This document shows, in pieces, positions 9,764-19,096 of a stretch of 61,045 nt of DNA. This stretch comes from Pseudoalteromonas luteoviolacea NCIMB 1944. Its GTDB lineage: Bacteria > Pseudomonadota > Gammaproteobacteria > Enterobacterales > Alteromonadaceae. Below the pieces are notes generated by a model, which saw nothing but the letters and a program-made list of their open reading frames with translations, was not told where the DNA came from and did no database searches. The stretch lies in NCBI RefSeq assembly GCF_001625565.1, contig NZ_AUXS01000031.1, positions 1-61,045 on the forward strand, read 5' to 3'. Every line of letters begins with the position of its first letter. The first letter of the stretch is position 1. Position numbers and translations under genes: made by a program.

Positions 9764-9810
9764 TGATAGTCCATTTAATAAAATGTGCGTGATAGTCCAT
9801 TATGAACTAT
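9764..9810. promoter_or_regulatory. Repeated TGATAGTCCAT elements in a divergent promoter region
   Basis: TGATAGTCCAT occurs at 9764-9774 and again at 9790-9800, a spacing of 26 bases. The second copy is part of an imperfect 19-base palindrome (9792-9810, ATAGTCCAT-T-ATGAACTAT). The site lies between the barrel gene and the STAS-like gene and looks like a regulator binding region. The regulator is unknown. Confidence 0.4.
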
Positions 9811-9862
9811 TGTAAAAAGGACATTGTTTACTTAATTTTTACTTTTCAAGTTGGGACGGGCA

Positions 9863-10243
9863 ATGAGCGAATTCCACGGTATTTCAGTGGGCACGGAACG
9901 CCGGGACTTTGGACTATTACTCAGTTTTAAGGCGGTTGGTCGATTGACTCACAAAGACTATGTCGTCGTTTTACCTATTGTTGATCAAGTCGTATCGCAA
10001 TATAGAAGTGGCGAAATTTACGTGCTGATAGATATAACTGAATTGACCGGGTGGGAAATGGGAGAGGCTGTGACTGACATTCGTCTTGCCTTTCAATACA
10101 GTGACCAGTTTAAGAAAACAGCTGTGATCGGCTGCACTAAATGGCAGCGCGTCACGTCTATTCTGGGTGGCTGGATTTTAGGAGGAAAAACCCGTTATTT
10201 TTCAGAAGTACACGCCGCGCAAAAGTGGTTGAATCACCGCTGA
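9863..10243 (+). CDS. STAS/SpoIIAA-like protein
   Basis: Small cytosolic protein of 126 residues. The pattern of a beta strand, then HKDYVVVLPIVDQVV, then YVLIDITEL, then a helix fits the SpoIIAA-like/STAS fold of the family once called DUF3478. Family members are of unknown function. The ATG at 9863 is preferred to the in-frame TTG at 9851. It stands between a divergent barrel gene and a short-chain dehydrogenase, with no clear operon partner. Confidence 0.6.
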   Translation: MSEFHGISVGTERRDFGLLLSFKAVGRLTHKDYVVVLPIVDQVVSQYRSGEIYVLIDITELTGWEMGEAVTDIRLAFQYSDQFKKTAVIGCTKWQRVTSILGGWILGGKTRYFSEVHAAQKWLNHR

Positions 10244-10337
10244 AAGGTATTTTGATTTTCGAGAGCGCCGCTCTTGATTTAGAATACTTTTTCCGACCAA
10301 AATAGCAAAAACATTACAGGTATAGAGGAAGTTTGCG

Positions 10338-11036
10338 ATGGCAAGTGTATTGATCACAGGTGCAAATCGAGGGATCGGTTTGGCGTTGGTGAATGTTTAT
10401 CTAACGTGTGGCTGGCATGTATTAGCGACGGTAAGAAACCCAGCTTTAGCTATAGAGTTACAGCAATTACGTTCCCAACAAAAAGACGAGCGGTTAGATA
10501 TTTTCCCTTTAGATGTTACCGATTACGAACAGCTTCGTCATCTAGCCCTATCTTTAGCCGATCGCCCTATTGACGTAGTAATCAATAATGCAGGTTTGTA
10601 CGGGCCTAAAGGCTATGGTTTTGGCAACTGTGATGTGGATGCGTGGCGCAGTGTCATGGAGGTCAACGCGATTGCCCCAGCAAAGCTTGCTGAAGCGTTT
10701 TACCCGAATTTACGCTTGGGTGAGCGTAAAATTTTTGCGGCACTTTCTTCACGGGTTGGCAGTCATACGGAAAATACCAAAGGTGGCGGTTATATTTATC
10801 GTAGCTCAAAGGCTGCTTTAAACTCTGTCGTTAAAAGTTTGTCAAATGATTTATTACCAGAGGGGATCAAAACTGTTGCACTACACCCCGGCTGGGTTAA
10901 AACAGAAATGGGTGGGCCAAATGCACTTATATCAGCACAAGAGTCAGCTCTGGGACTTAAACGTGTCATAGATAACTTATCCGATTCCGACAGTGGAGGC
11001 TTCTTAAGTTTCGATGGTAGCCATATCCCTTGGTAA
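10338..11036 (+). CDS. Short-chain dehydrogenase/reductase
   Basis: NAD(P)-dependent oxidoreductase of 232 residues. The cofactor motif TGANRGIG is at residues 7-14, DVTD and NNAG follow, and the catalytic Ser-Tyr-Lys set is seen in ALSSRVGS and YRSSK. The pattern resembles the small C-factor/sniffer-like branch of the SDR family. The substrate is not predictable. AGAGGAAG precedes the ATG. It appears monocistronic. Confidence 0.85.
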   Translation: MASVLITGANRGIGLALVNVYLTCGWHVLATVRNPALAIELQQLRSQQKDERLDIFPLDVTDYEQLRHLALSLADRPIDVVINNAGLYGPKGYGFGNCDVDAWRSVMEVNAIAPAKLAEAFYPNLRLGERKIFAALSSRVGSHTENTKGGGYIYRSSKAALNSVVKSLSNDLLPEGIKTVALHPGWVKTEMGGPNALISAQESALGLKRVIDNLSDSDSGGFLSFDGSHIPW

Positions 11037-11275
11037 ACTTGTGAAGGGTAATATGGCGTACCTAATAAAAACCCAAATAGGGCCGTCAATGTTTAGAAAT
11101 TTCTTTACCAATGTGAAAATTTAATTAGAAATTATTTTCGCCTTTAGTTATGTGTGTTTAGACGTTTTTTATAAAAATATTTATTTGTAACTCATTAATA
11201 TTTAAAAGAAATTTTAGCTTTTGTTTTACACGAAGTTGATGTTTGTGTAGCATTGCATTTAAGAAAAGCTTATCT

Positions 11276-11569
11276 ATGATGGGACACACTTTGAGCACAT
11301 GTAATCAAGAAGGGAAGCTGCGATCAAATCAAGCTCAGCTAAAAGTGCAATATGGACTGAGTACTTTAAGAAATGAAACAGAGCTTTCTCAAGCGCAGTT
11401 GGGTAAAACGATGGCGGTCTTTGAAAACCAAGTCACTAACTGCAATTGGGACAGTGGAAAAACAGCAATCCCATTTATAAAACTTTTAGACATATTAATG
11501 ATTTGCGGGTCATCAATAGACAATTATTGTCGATTTTTGCGTGGCTTTGATCAGGTTGAAAAAAAGTAA
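11276..11569 (+). CDS. Small HTH-like protein
   Basis: Predicted cytosolic protein of 97 residues. The stretch LSTLRNETELSQAQLGKTM, followed by VFENQV and a hydrophobic helix, looks like a diverged Cro/C1-type helix-turn-helix. The match is by eye only. The ATG at 11276 is chosen; a TTG at 11243 is also in frame. The flanking DNA from 11037 to 11275 is very AT-rich. Function unknown. Confidence 0.5.
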   Translation: MMGHTLSTCNQEGKLRSNQAQLKVQYGLSTLRNETELSQAQLGKTMAVFENQVTNCNWDSGKTAIPFIKLLDILMICGSSIDNYCRFLRGFDQVEKK

Positions 11570-11644
11570 CCTAATCAGCTTCGTTTTGTTTGATGATTTG
11601 GGTTTAATACTACTGGTAAGCATTGATACCAAAATAGCAAAGAT

Positions 11645-11670
11645 AAAGCCCACAAGATGATGTGGGCTTT
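11645..11670. terminator. Bidirectional terminator
   Basis: AAAGCCCACA and TGTGGGCTTT form a 10-base-pair stem with a 6-base loop and T-rich/A-rich flanks. It lies between the convergent HTH-like gene and the small exported protein gene and can serve both. Confidence 0.8.
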
Positions 11671-11687
11671 TTAATTAAACGTCGTAA

Positions 11688-12092
11688 TTACTGACACTTA
11701 ATTGTTGCATATAGCTGATAACACTGGTTTTTACTACCAGTGCTTTTGTAAGTCCATGACTTTCCATACCAATCGTAATTTGCGTATGATGACTCATCTT
11801 CACCACAAGTGATTGTGCTACCACTTACTTCTTGATTGTGGCCGCGCTCTTCACAAAACTGGTTACCGTTTGTTGGACCAACAAAGAACTGTTGTAGGCG
11901 ACCATTTACCCATACGCGAGGACTGTAGTAAGTCACAACGCCTGAAGCGAATACGCCTTGGCTTGCTGCAATTGTTACTTCTGCTTTCTCAAATGCTACG
12001 TTACTATTTTCAGCGCTTTCAAGTTCAACTGTATTAGCTGCAGCTACACCCGAAAGACCAGCAAAAACACTCGCGATCACTAACTTTTTCAT
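11688..12092 (-). CDS. Small exported protein, unknown function
   Basis: Secreted or periplasmic protein of 134 residues with a signal peptide cleaved after GVAAA. The mature part has four cysteines (one each in the FCEERG, TCGEDE, QCYQL and IKCQ contexts), probably forming disulfides, and many Tyr and Trp residues. I do not recognise the family. AAGGAAAA lies before the ATG. Confidence 0.65.
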   Translation of the reverse strand: MKKLVIASVFAGLSGVAAANTVELESAENSNVAFEKAEVTIAASQGVFASGVVTYYSPRVWVNGRLQQFFVGPTNGNQFCEERGHNQEVSGSTITCGEDESSYANYDWYGKSWTYKSTGSKNQCYQLYATIKCQ

Positions 12093-12229
12093 TTTATTTT
12101 CCTTATTTGATTTTAATTGCCTGTTCCATTAAACGGTTCAAATATTGAATTAAGATGTGATTTTTGTGTATTTTTTATTCAGTTTTAATTTTCTACACAG
12201 AGCGCATGTGATGCTAAGAGAGCCTGCTA

Positions 12230-13567
12230 TTAAAACAGGCGGTCTTTAAATTGAGCGTAGTTATAATAACCTAGCTGTCCTATGCGACTGAGCCGGGCAA
12301 ATGGCACGCTGGGAGCGGCTTTTCGGTAGATTGGTAATGTCGGCGTTGATTTAGTAACTGTCATTTGAGATAGGCGAAATGCCGCTTGTGCACTGAAAGC
12401 GACGCCAGCGCCGCAATAGCCAATTGCATAACCAACATTGTCATTGAAATGTATATGCGGGTGGTCATCCAGTGTTGCTGCGATATATCCATGCCAATAG
12501 TATTGAGCACGCAGTGCACTTAACGATGGGAACCCTGCGTGCATGGCACTAGTGAGGTGTACTTGATACTTTTTTTTGTTTTGATCTTTACCGTATACAG
12601 CGCCTCTACCGCCAAACAATAATCTATTATCTGGTAATAAACGGTAATAGTATTTGAGTGTACGAGTATCCATCATCACTTGATGAGTTTTGAGCCCCGT
12701 GGCGGCTAGTTCATCCGCAGTAAGTGGTCGTGTCACTAAAATACTACTTAATATGGGGATGTACTTTTTGTTGATGGTAGAGTGAAAATTTTGACTATTA
12801 TATGCATTGCCTGTTATTAGCAGTTTATTGGCTCTAAGCTGTTGACCGTGAACAGATACAACATGTGTTTCGCGATCTTTGAACACCCGTTCAGCTAGAC
12901 TATTTTCAAAGATGTCAGCGCCGGCAGATATGGCAATTTCTTTATAGGCTTGCAGTAGTTTTAATGGATTTAAACCAAACCCATGCTGATTTCGAACTGC
13001 GCCATAAACGTTGGGCATGTCGATGTATTTTGATTTTAACTCATGCTGACTGATAAAAGAGAGCTTTGTATCTGAAAAGGTCCGTTTTGCGAATTCAAGT
13101 CCAGCTTGTAATGAAGCCATCGCTTTTTCAGAATGCGCAATTTTCAAATAGCCGTGTTCTTGTTTGTCACAATCAATTTTGTGCTCATGTATTAATTCAT
13201 CTAACCTTAAAACGCCACTTTGGTATTCTTGATATACTTGTCGTGCTATGTCCTCTCCCCAATTTTTACACATGTCTAGTGCACCTAGGCGTCCAGTAGT
13301 TGGCAGCGCAAATCCTGCATTCCTAGCACTGGCGCCAAAACCAACTTGGTTGGCCTCAAGTACACATACTTTCTGATCATATAGCTTTGAAAGAAAGTAA
13401 GCACTTAATAACCCAGTGAATCCGCCGCCAACTATGATGACGTCATAGCAGTCTGATTGCCTCGGTTGGCGAATTGTATTGTCCAATACACCTAGGCTTG
13501 CCCAATAGGTGTCGGGGCAAGGTTGCCCTTGGCAATGATTGTTGTATAGCGGGTCGTATGTATTCAT
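12230..13567 (-). CDS. FAD-dependent oxidoreductase (DAO family)
   Basis: Flavoprotein of 445 residues related to glycine/D-amino-acid oxidases and gamma-glutamylputrescine oxidase. The dinucleotide motif VGGGFTGLLSAYFL, the following ASARNAGF and a C-terminal GYCGAGVAFS are characteristic. The family oxidises amines or amino acids; the substrate here is open. The ATG at 13567 overlaps the stop of the upstream GNAT gene as ATGA, so the two are translationally coupled. The longer frame to 13606 would overlap further and is rejected. Confidence 0.8.
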   Translation of the reverse strand: MNTYDPLYNNHCQGQPCPDTYWASLGVLDNTIRQPRQSDCYDVIIVGGGFTGLLSAYFLSKLYDQKVCVLEANQVGFGASARNAGFALPTTGRLGALDMCKNWGEDIARQVYQEYQSGVLRLDELIHEHKIDCDKQEHGYLKIAHSEKAMASLQAGLEFAKRTFSDTKLSFISQHELKSKYIDMPNVYGAVRNQHGFGLNPLKLLQAYKEIAISAGADIFENSLAERVFKDRETHVVSVHGQQLRANKLLITGNAYNSQNFHSTINKKYIPILSSILVTRPLTADELAATGLKTHQVMMDTRTLKYYYRLLPDNRLLFGGRGAVYGKDQNKKKYQVHLTSAMHAGFPSLSALRAQYYWHGYIAATLDDHPHIHFNDNVGYAIGYCGAGVAFSAQAAFRLSQMTVTKSTPTLPIYRKAAPSVPFARLSRIGQLGYYNYAQFKDRLF

Positions 13568-14127
13568 GTGAACTCGATCACCATCTCTGCTGCCTGACAG
13601 TGGCACTCGTTACCGCAGATAGGACATTCGTAGCCATCGTTGATACAGTTTTCTAGCCAGCGATCATCGTGAAGTTTGATGAGCTTCCCTCCCGATTTAG
13701 TAAAATATTTTACAGCACCATTGCCTGGACTTTGTTGCCATAAATGAGCCACGCCGGCTTTTGCCCCCTGTTTTTTCAATACTTCAATTGATGCCGCTAA
13801 TAATTTAGGGCCTATCCCTTGGCCTTGTGCTCTTGGATCTATCGCGATGCACTTGAAGTAAGCCATTTGTTCGATATCGACAGGCCAATCTGCGGGTGTG
13901 CACCATTTATCGATAGGCCATTGATCAGCACAATAAGTTAGTCGAAAGCCAATTACTTGATTTGACTCATTGATTGCAACAAAGGAGGCGTTGAGCGATT
14001 TCTTGAGCCCCATTTGATAAATTTGCTCTAGCCGTTCGCTATCAAGGTAGTTATCGCCATGTACCAAATTTCCCAATGAAATAACTTGAGAAAAATAATC
14101 ATGACTAAGTTGTGTAAGTTTGATCAT
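13564..14127 (-). CDS. GNAT acetyltransferase with a C-terminal Cys cluster
   Basis: Protein of 187 residues. The acetyl-CoA loop RAQGQGIG is at 99-106, within a normal GNAT fold (about 1-155). Unusually, the tail after residue 160 has five cysteines (161, 168, 171, 175, 177) in the pattern CPxCxxxCxC, which looks like a small metal site. The stop overlaps the start of the FAD oxidoreductase by ATGA. The pair may modify and then oxidise the same amine, but this is inference. Confidence 0.75.
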   Translation of the reverse strand: MIKLTQLSHDYFSQVISLGNLVHGDNYLDSERLEQIYQMGLKKSLNASFVAINESNQVIGFRLTYCADQWPIDKWCTPADWPVDIEQMAYFKCIAIDPRAQGQGIGPKLLAASIEVLKKQGAKAGVAHLWQQSPGNGAVKYFTKSGGKLIKLHDDRWLENCINDGYECPICGNECHCQAAEMVIEFT

Positions 14128-14373
14128 CTTACTTGTTCTTTTTTCTAATAATATTTCCCTATTTTGCAGAACATCGTGTGATAATCAAGTTTGCAATTGT
14201 TCAAAAAATAGGTAATTCACATTGACAGCGATGTCAATGTGTAATATTTGTTAATTTGATGAGTATTGATATTCATCAAGATAAAAGCAGCTGGTTACTG
14301 CTTTTTAGATACAACATATAAAGAGAAATTGAATTCTAATTCTATTTAATTCAACAACATGTAAAGGTAAATT

Positions 14374-15834
14374 ATGAATAACTGCAAAATAAAGGTCAGC
14401 AAACTCGCTGCACTGTGTGTGACTGTATTGTGTGCTAGTCCATTCTCTCACGGAATGAACGTACAGCCGGATCCCAATAACCCCGGAGGTTACCTCGTTT
14501 CACGAGCTGATTTAAATGCGGCTGAACAGACTCTTACAGCAGATCCTATGTACGCAATTTGGTCAAAAGCGCTTGAAACTCGCAGTAATGTGGTTGTTGA
14601 AGCAATTGTGCCTGGGGCTGCGGCAAATCCGAGCAACGTAAAGCGTGTAGAGCGTGTTTTTGGCCAGACTGAGTGGGACTATTTAACTCAGATGGCTGCA
14701 CCAGAATACACCTATACTCGCTTCTTACGAGCAATTGGTAAGTTTCCTGCGTTTTGTGGTGAATACACGGATGGGCGTGATGCAGATGCCATCTGTAAAA
14801 AGTCTATCGTGACAGCGTTTGCGCATTTTGCGCAAGAAACTGGCGGTCATATTTCTAAGGACAATACGTCAGACAACCCTAATGGACTAGAAGAGTGGCA
14901 GCAAGCACTTGTTCATGTTCGAGAAATGGGTTGGTCAGAAGGCCAAGGTGGTTATCGAACGGGCTGTGGCCAAAATGATTGGCAAAATCGCCGTTGGCCT
15001 TGTGGTGAAGGGCAAGGGTATTTTGGTAGAGGTGCTAAGCAGCTTTCCTACCATTTTAACTACGGCATGTTCTCTGAAGTCATGTTTGATGGTGATGCAA
15101 CCGTGCTGCTAAACGATCCCGGCCGAGTGGCTGATTCCTGGCTTAACCTCGCATCCGCCATTTGGTTTTTCTTAACGCCACAAGCGCCTAAGCCAGCTAT
15201 GTTGCATGTTATTGATAGAACTTGGGTGCCTTCTCAAGTTGAGTTAAATGCAGGTATTGGTTACGGCTTTGGTACGACTATCAACGTGATCAATGGTGGC
15301 ATCGAGTGTGGTGAGCACAACCGCTACAAAGGTCAACCGGTAAATCGCATTCGTTACTGGGAAGGACTTTCGCACTACTATAATATTCCAATTGAAGCGG
15401 ACGAAGAGAACACATGTTGGCAGCAAACTCCATTTGGTAGCTTGAATTTAGATGGCGCTAGTGGCGTTCTGTATACAAACTGGGAAGCTAACTGGGCACA
15501 TTATTCTGACAGACCTGGCGGCCACTCATTTGAATGTAAGCTGGTTGGTTATCAAACTGCATATTCCGCTTTAGTACCGGGAGATTATGAAAAGTGCGTA
15601 ACCAATTTCTATCAATCTCATACTGGTTGGCCAAGTGTTACAGCTGTTGATACCCTACCTCCGATTGACGTGAAACCGCCTGTAGGGGGTGTTAAAGCAT
15701 GGGACAGCAATAAAGTTTATCTCAAAGGCGACAAAGCCAGCTACCAAGATAAAATCTATGAAGCAAAATGGTGGACAAAAGGCAATACGCCTAGCCCTAC
15801 AAACACCAATGGTCCTTGGAAGTTGATTAATTAG
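14374..15834 (+). CDS. GH19 chitinase with C-terminal chitin-binding module
   Basis: Secreted enzyme of 486 residues that hydrolyses chitin. A signal peptide ends near residue 27. The GH19 catalytic core covers about 95-345, with the general acid Glu155 in HFAQETGGH, the GEGQGYFGRGAKQLSYHFNY block (211-230) and the substrate-binding INVINGG stretch. The last 55 residues, with YLKGDKASYQ, AKWWTKG and GPWK, are a CBM5/12-type chitin-binding module. It is a single gene with its own terminator, and GH19 enzymes of this type are common in marine chitin degraders. Confidence 0.9.
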   Translation: MNNCKIKVSKLAALCVTVLCASPFSHGMNVQPDPNNPGGYLVSRADLNAAEQTLTADPMYAIWSKALETRSNVVVEAIVPGAAANPSNVKRVERVFGQTEWDYLTQMAAPEYTYTRFLRAIGKFPAFCGEYTDGRDADAICKKSIVTAFAHFAQETGGHISKDNTSDNPNGLEEWQQALVHVREMGWSEGQGGYRTGCGQNDWQNRRWPCGEGQGYFGRGAKQLSYHFNYGMFSEVMFDGDATVLLNDPGRVADSWLNLASAIWFFLTPQAPKPAMLHVIDRTWVPSQVELNAGIGYGFGTTINVINGGIECGEHNRYKGQPVNRIRYWEGLSHYYNIPIEADEENTCWQQTPFGSLNLDGASGVLYTNWEANWAHYSDRPGGHSFECKLVGYQTAYSALVPGDYEKCVTNFYQSHTGWPSVTAVDTLPPIDVKPPVGGVKAWDSNKVYLKGDKASYQDKIYEAKWWTKGNTPSPTNTNGPWKLIN

Positions 15835-15840
15835 TCTTAA

Positions 15841-15877
15841 AGGGAGCGGGGAAAGCAAATTGCTTTCCCCGCTCCCT
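15841..15877. terminator. Strong bidirectional terminator after the chitinase gene
   Basis: AGGGAGCGGGGAAAGCAA and its exact complement (18 bases each) are separated by a single base. The structure lies between the chitinase stop and the stop of the convergent lipoprotein gene. Confidence 0.85.
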
Positions 15878-15888
15878 CTGTGTGTAAT

Positions 15889-17253
15889 TTAGTGACGGCG
15901 TGAAATACTGTAGCTAGCAAAAGTATCGAATAGCTTTGATTCGGCGCGTTTTTCAAAACTTTCCAAACTACTCAAGTAAGCGCTTCTTAAATCATTGAAT
16001 TCCTGTTCACTATTTAATGCAGTTAACGTCAGTTTAATCGATAGATTTTCAGGTTCGACCGCTTGGTATATGTCGCCATACGTGAACAATGGAATGGTTT
16101 CTTGACCATCTGTGATAATCTGCCAACTCACTTCTCCCTGCAAGTCGTTTTCCCAAGTGTAAGTTAAGGTTGCCATATTAACGCGTGGATCAATAGCGCT
16201 AAAATCCAGTACTGCAGTATGGTTGTTATTTGGGTCTCCAAAAGAGTCTGAAAGCCCCTTATACGCAGAAGTGAGTGAACCATCTTCATTGATAGGCTGT
16301 ACGTTTTCAACTTTTCCAGTGTTATCTACTGACGTTAAAACATATGAGTGTGTACTTACGTCCTCGCTAAAATCAAGGCTTGAGCCTGTCTGACTGATAG
16401 ACAAATAGCTGGTGGTGTTGAGCCCGTTGTAAATGACCAGTTGATTTTGCTCTTGGTATGATGGATGGTTATAAGCCGCGTTGTTGACCACGGTTGCATG
16501 GACTTCATCATTGCCAATATACGATGATAAGCTAATGACGCCTCTTGCTTGTATGTCTAATCCAGATAAGTCTAGTAGTGTGCCATGTTCTGTGAATTGA
16601 GCTGCTGTTAACTCAACAGTCGCCTGCTCAGATGTGTCTATTAACGTACCTATGTGTGCTGACTTGGACTGTGTAAATATCAGTTTTTTCTTTTCAATAA
16701 CGCAAGAGGAATGCGTATTCTCTGCATCCTTTAAAAGCATAGGGGTTGCACCGATATTAAATATCGTTGAGTCTGGAGCTTCGGCCTTAAGAGATGCCAA
16801 TTGGTATTTAATACTGTTGCAAGCACAGTTGCTTTTATTCTCGAAGCTAAGTGAATCTACAGTAAATCCAGCTTGCACGTTTAACAGCGTTTGAATTTGC
16901 AAATACTTTTTTCCGTTATTATCAGTAGAGTGGTATAAAAGCGAAATATGCTGCGTATTTTCAGGCAATGTCGAGTTGAGCTTGCCATCGATAAGGGTTT
17001 TATCTGAAGAAATAAAATTACCATCTACTGTGTGATAAACGACATCCGCAATGATAGGCTCGTTACTACACGCATTTGTTTTAATTGCTTTAAGTGACAC
17101 ACTAGGCAATATAATTTGGGATGGTGTAGGCTGTTTCATAACGTCTGGCTGGTCGTTCTTTGTGTTGGCATCGCTTCCACTGCCTCCGCCACATCCAGAG
17201 AGGGTTAATATACCGAAAACAGCGAGAAATGCACCACTAAACTTAAGCTTCAT
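15889..17253 (-). CDS. Exported lipoprotein, unknown function
   Basis: Predicted lipoprotein of 454 residues. The lipobox LSGC (about 18-21) is followed by a Gly/Ser/Asp linker, GGGSGSDANTKND. The mature part is beta-rich with few cysteines and shows no domain that I recognise. It may be a surface protein. It lies between the chitinase and an FG-GAP protein, but no operon links them. Confidence 0.7.
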   Translation of the reverse strand: MKLKFSGAFLAVFGILTLSGCGGGSGSDANTKNDQPDVMKQPTPSQIILPSVSLKAIKTNACSNEPIIADVVYHTVDGNFISSDKTLIDGKLNSTLPENTQHISLLYHSTDNNGKKYLQIQTLLNVQAGFTVDSLSFENKSNCACNSIKYQLASLKAEAPDSTIFNIGATPMLLKDAENTHSSCVIEKKKLIFTQSKSAHIGTLIDTSEQATVELTAAQFTEHGTLLDLSGLDIQARGVISLSSYIGNDEVHATVVNNAAYNHPSYQEQNQLVIYNGLNTTSYLSISQTGSSLDFSEDVSTHSYVLTSVDNTGKVENVQPINEDGSLTSAYKGLSDSFGDPNNNHTAVLDFSAIDPRVNMATLTYTWENDLQGEVSWQIITDGQETIPLFTYGDIYQAVEPENLSIKLTLTALNSEQEFNDLRSAYLSSLESFEKRAESKLFDTFASYSISRRH

Positions 17254-17386
17254 AATATAGTTCCTTTAATAGACAAACAGTATCCCAAAAGAAGACTATA
17301 TATTTTATTGAGTGTTTTTTAAACTTAATGATTTAAGTTATGAATAAAAGCATGAAGTAAAAATTCTATTTTTAACTTAATGTGGT

Positions 17387-17415
17387 AAAGCCTATACATA
17401 AAATGAATAGGCTTT
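17387..17415 (-). terminator. Terminator of the FG-GAP gene
   Basis: AAAGCCTAT and ATAGGCTTT form a 9-base-pair stem just past the stop of the minus-strand FG-GAP gene. Confidence 0.6.
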
Positions 17416-17422
17416 ATATAGT

Positions 17423-18811
17423 TTAGTTTAATATCATTTCAATTCGAGCTGGGCCTTGCTTATTTTCATATTTGAATACAAAGTCCTTCCTACCGTTTCG
17501 ATCTACATCAATTAGCGCAATGTCATGTGGGTTATCTGGTAATGTTCGACTGATTTTTTTATATTCATTTCTTAGTAATTTTCCAGTTGAACCATAGTAA
17601 ATATAAAGTGACTTATTACTCGATTTAAAAACAATATCATGTTTATTGTCTCCGTTGAGGTCTCCGGTATAAAACGGCAGGCCTCTCATTGAGCGAGTCA
17701 TATCAATTTCTAATTCAACTTCCTTTTCAGTGCTAGGGCTTTTATCGAATAAAGTATGTGGCTTTTGCCTGAAAAAGCGCATTTCAACATCGACATCTGC
17801 TTTGCCGCCGCCAAGCGCGATTGCAGCAATAGTCGTTAGTCCGATGTCGACATCCATGGTTTGCAAGTCCAGTAGTCCATCTCCATCGAAGTCGTACTCC
17901 ACTCGCATGCCACCAACGCCTAAAGTGTGTGGTAGTTTAATTGCCCCGGAATTAAAGCCTTTTGGTTGTCCTAGATATAAATCGTATTCAACTTTGGCTT
18001 CAAGTGCAGAAATCCCTTCTGTGATTGGTCTCGTTCTGGTTATTAAGTCAAGATGACCATCTTGATTGATATCGACCAGTTCCTGAGTCGTGCGTACTTT
18101 TTTTCCTTTCAGTTTACCAAAGTCTGTTGGGAGGTGAACAAGGTCGACCGCGTTAGCAAAGCCATTCTTTGCGCCATATAAAACGGCAACTTGTTTGCGC
18201 GTACGAAAGACCAGATCGTTTATACCGTCAGCGTTAAAGTCGTGCACAATTGGTAACGATGTGAAGTTTGTACTGATTTCTAGTTCTTCACTTTCACTAT
18301 ATGTATGACTGCGAAGGGGGAGGTTGTAGTCAAAAAAGTGTTGTTTAAACTGGCCATTTTCCTGCTGGATATAGAGTTCACTTCGCGTAAAACCGGGTAA
18401 ATATATGTCGCTGAGCCCATCTTTATTTACATCTAAAACGAATTCAATCTTTTCAAAGTCATCAGTCTCTAATCGCGTAAGTAGACTGTTGGAGCTGACT
18501 AAGCGTTTGGTCTTTGTTTGGGTGGTAACATAGACGCCTTTACTATCTAAAATGAAGGCTTGTACTTCTTTTGAGTTCGCGGTGGTTCCATAATGAAAAC
18601 CTTTAGACTCTGGGGTAATGTGCAGTAATTGAGACTTATTTTGGCTAAGGTCTATTCGCTCGAGCGCTTTTAGCTCCTCATTTACCGCGAATACAACTGG
18701 AGATTCAGTGAGTATAAGTGGGTTTTTGGTATCTAGTTTAAGTGCAAACTCAGTGGCGTAGCCTTGGCTGGCGGCCAGCAAACTCAGCGCAAAGATGGCT
18801 TTTTGCTTCAT
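17423..18811 (-). CDS. Exported FG-GAP/VCBS-type repeat protein
   Basis: Secreted protein of 462 residues with a cleavable signal peptide (ending near SQGYA). It carries at least six calcium-loop repeats of the form D-x-N/D-x-D/N-G-x-x-D: DVNKDGLSD, DFNADGIND, DINQDGHLD, DFDGDGLLD, DLNGDNKHD and DVDRNGRKD. This is the seven-bladed integrin-like propeller pattern. No enzymatic domain is visible. GGGAGAT precedes the ATG. The role is probably binding at the cell surface or in the medium. Confidence 0.8.
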   Translation of the reverse strand: MKQKAIFALSLLAASQGYATEFALKLDTKNPLILTESPVVFAVNEELKALERIDLSQNKSQLLHITPESKGFHYGTTANSKEVQAFILDSKGVYVTTQTKTKRLVSSNSLLTRLETDDFEKIEFVLDVNKDGLSDIYLPGFTRSELYIQQENGQFKQHFFDYNLPLRSHTYSESEELEISTNFTSLPIVHDFNADGINDLVFRTRKQVAVLYGAKNGFANAVDLVHLPTDFGKLKGKKVRTTQELVDINQDGHLDLITRTRPITEGISALEAKVEYDLYLGQPKGFNSGAIKLPHTLGVGGMRVEYDFDGDGLLDLQTMDVDIGLTTIAAIALGGGKADVDVEMRFFRQKPHTLFDKSPSTEKEVELEIDMTRSMRGLPFYTGDLNGDNKHDIVFKSSNKSLYIYYGSTGKLLRNEYKKISRTLPDNPHDIALIDVDRNGRKDFVFKYENKQGPARIEMILN

Positions 18812-19096
18812 TTTTTATCTCCCAAATCCTGTTTCAGTTGTCACGGTTAAAAGACTTTTATGAGTACATTATCTATTCAGATATAGATCACTAACATGAC
18901 ATGCTTTTGTTTTTATAAAGTAAAGTATGTTGGTTACATTCAATACTATCTATGTTGAATGAGATGCTATTTGAGGGCTATATTTTCTGCAATGCAAAGG
19001 ATGTAATTAATTGTGATCAGTTAAAGTCTAAAGTCGCTCTTAATGCAGTGGTGTAAGACAGGTAAACAAGCTACAATTCGCGCTTTGTATTACAAG

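Noticed and set aside
19043..19096. Longer N terminus for the RNA methyltransferase
   Set aside because: The extra 18 residues do not look like the family start, and an ATG at 19097 gives the expected beginning.
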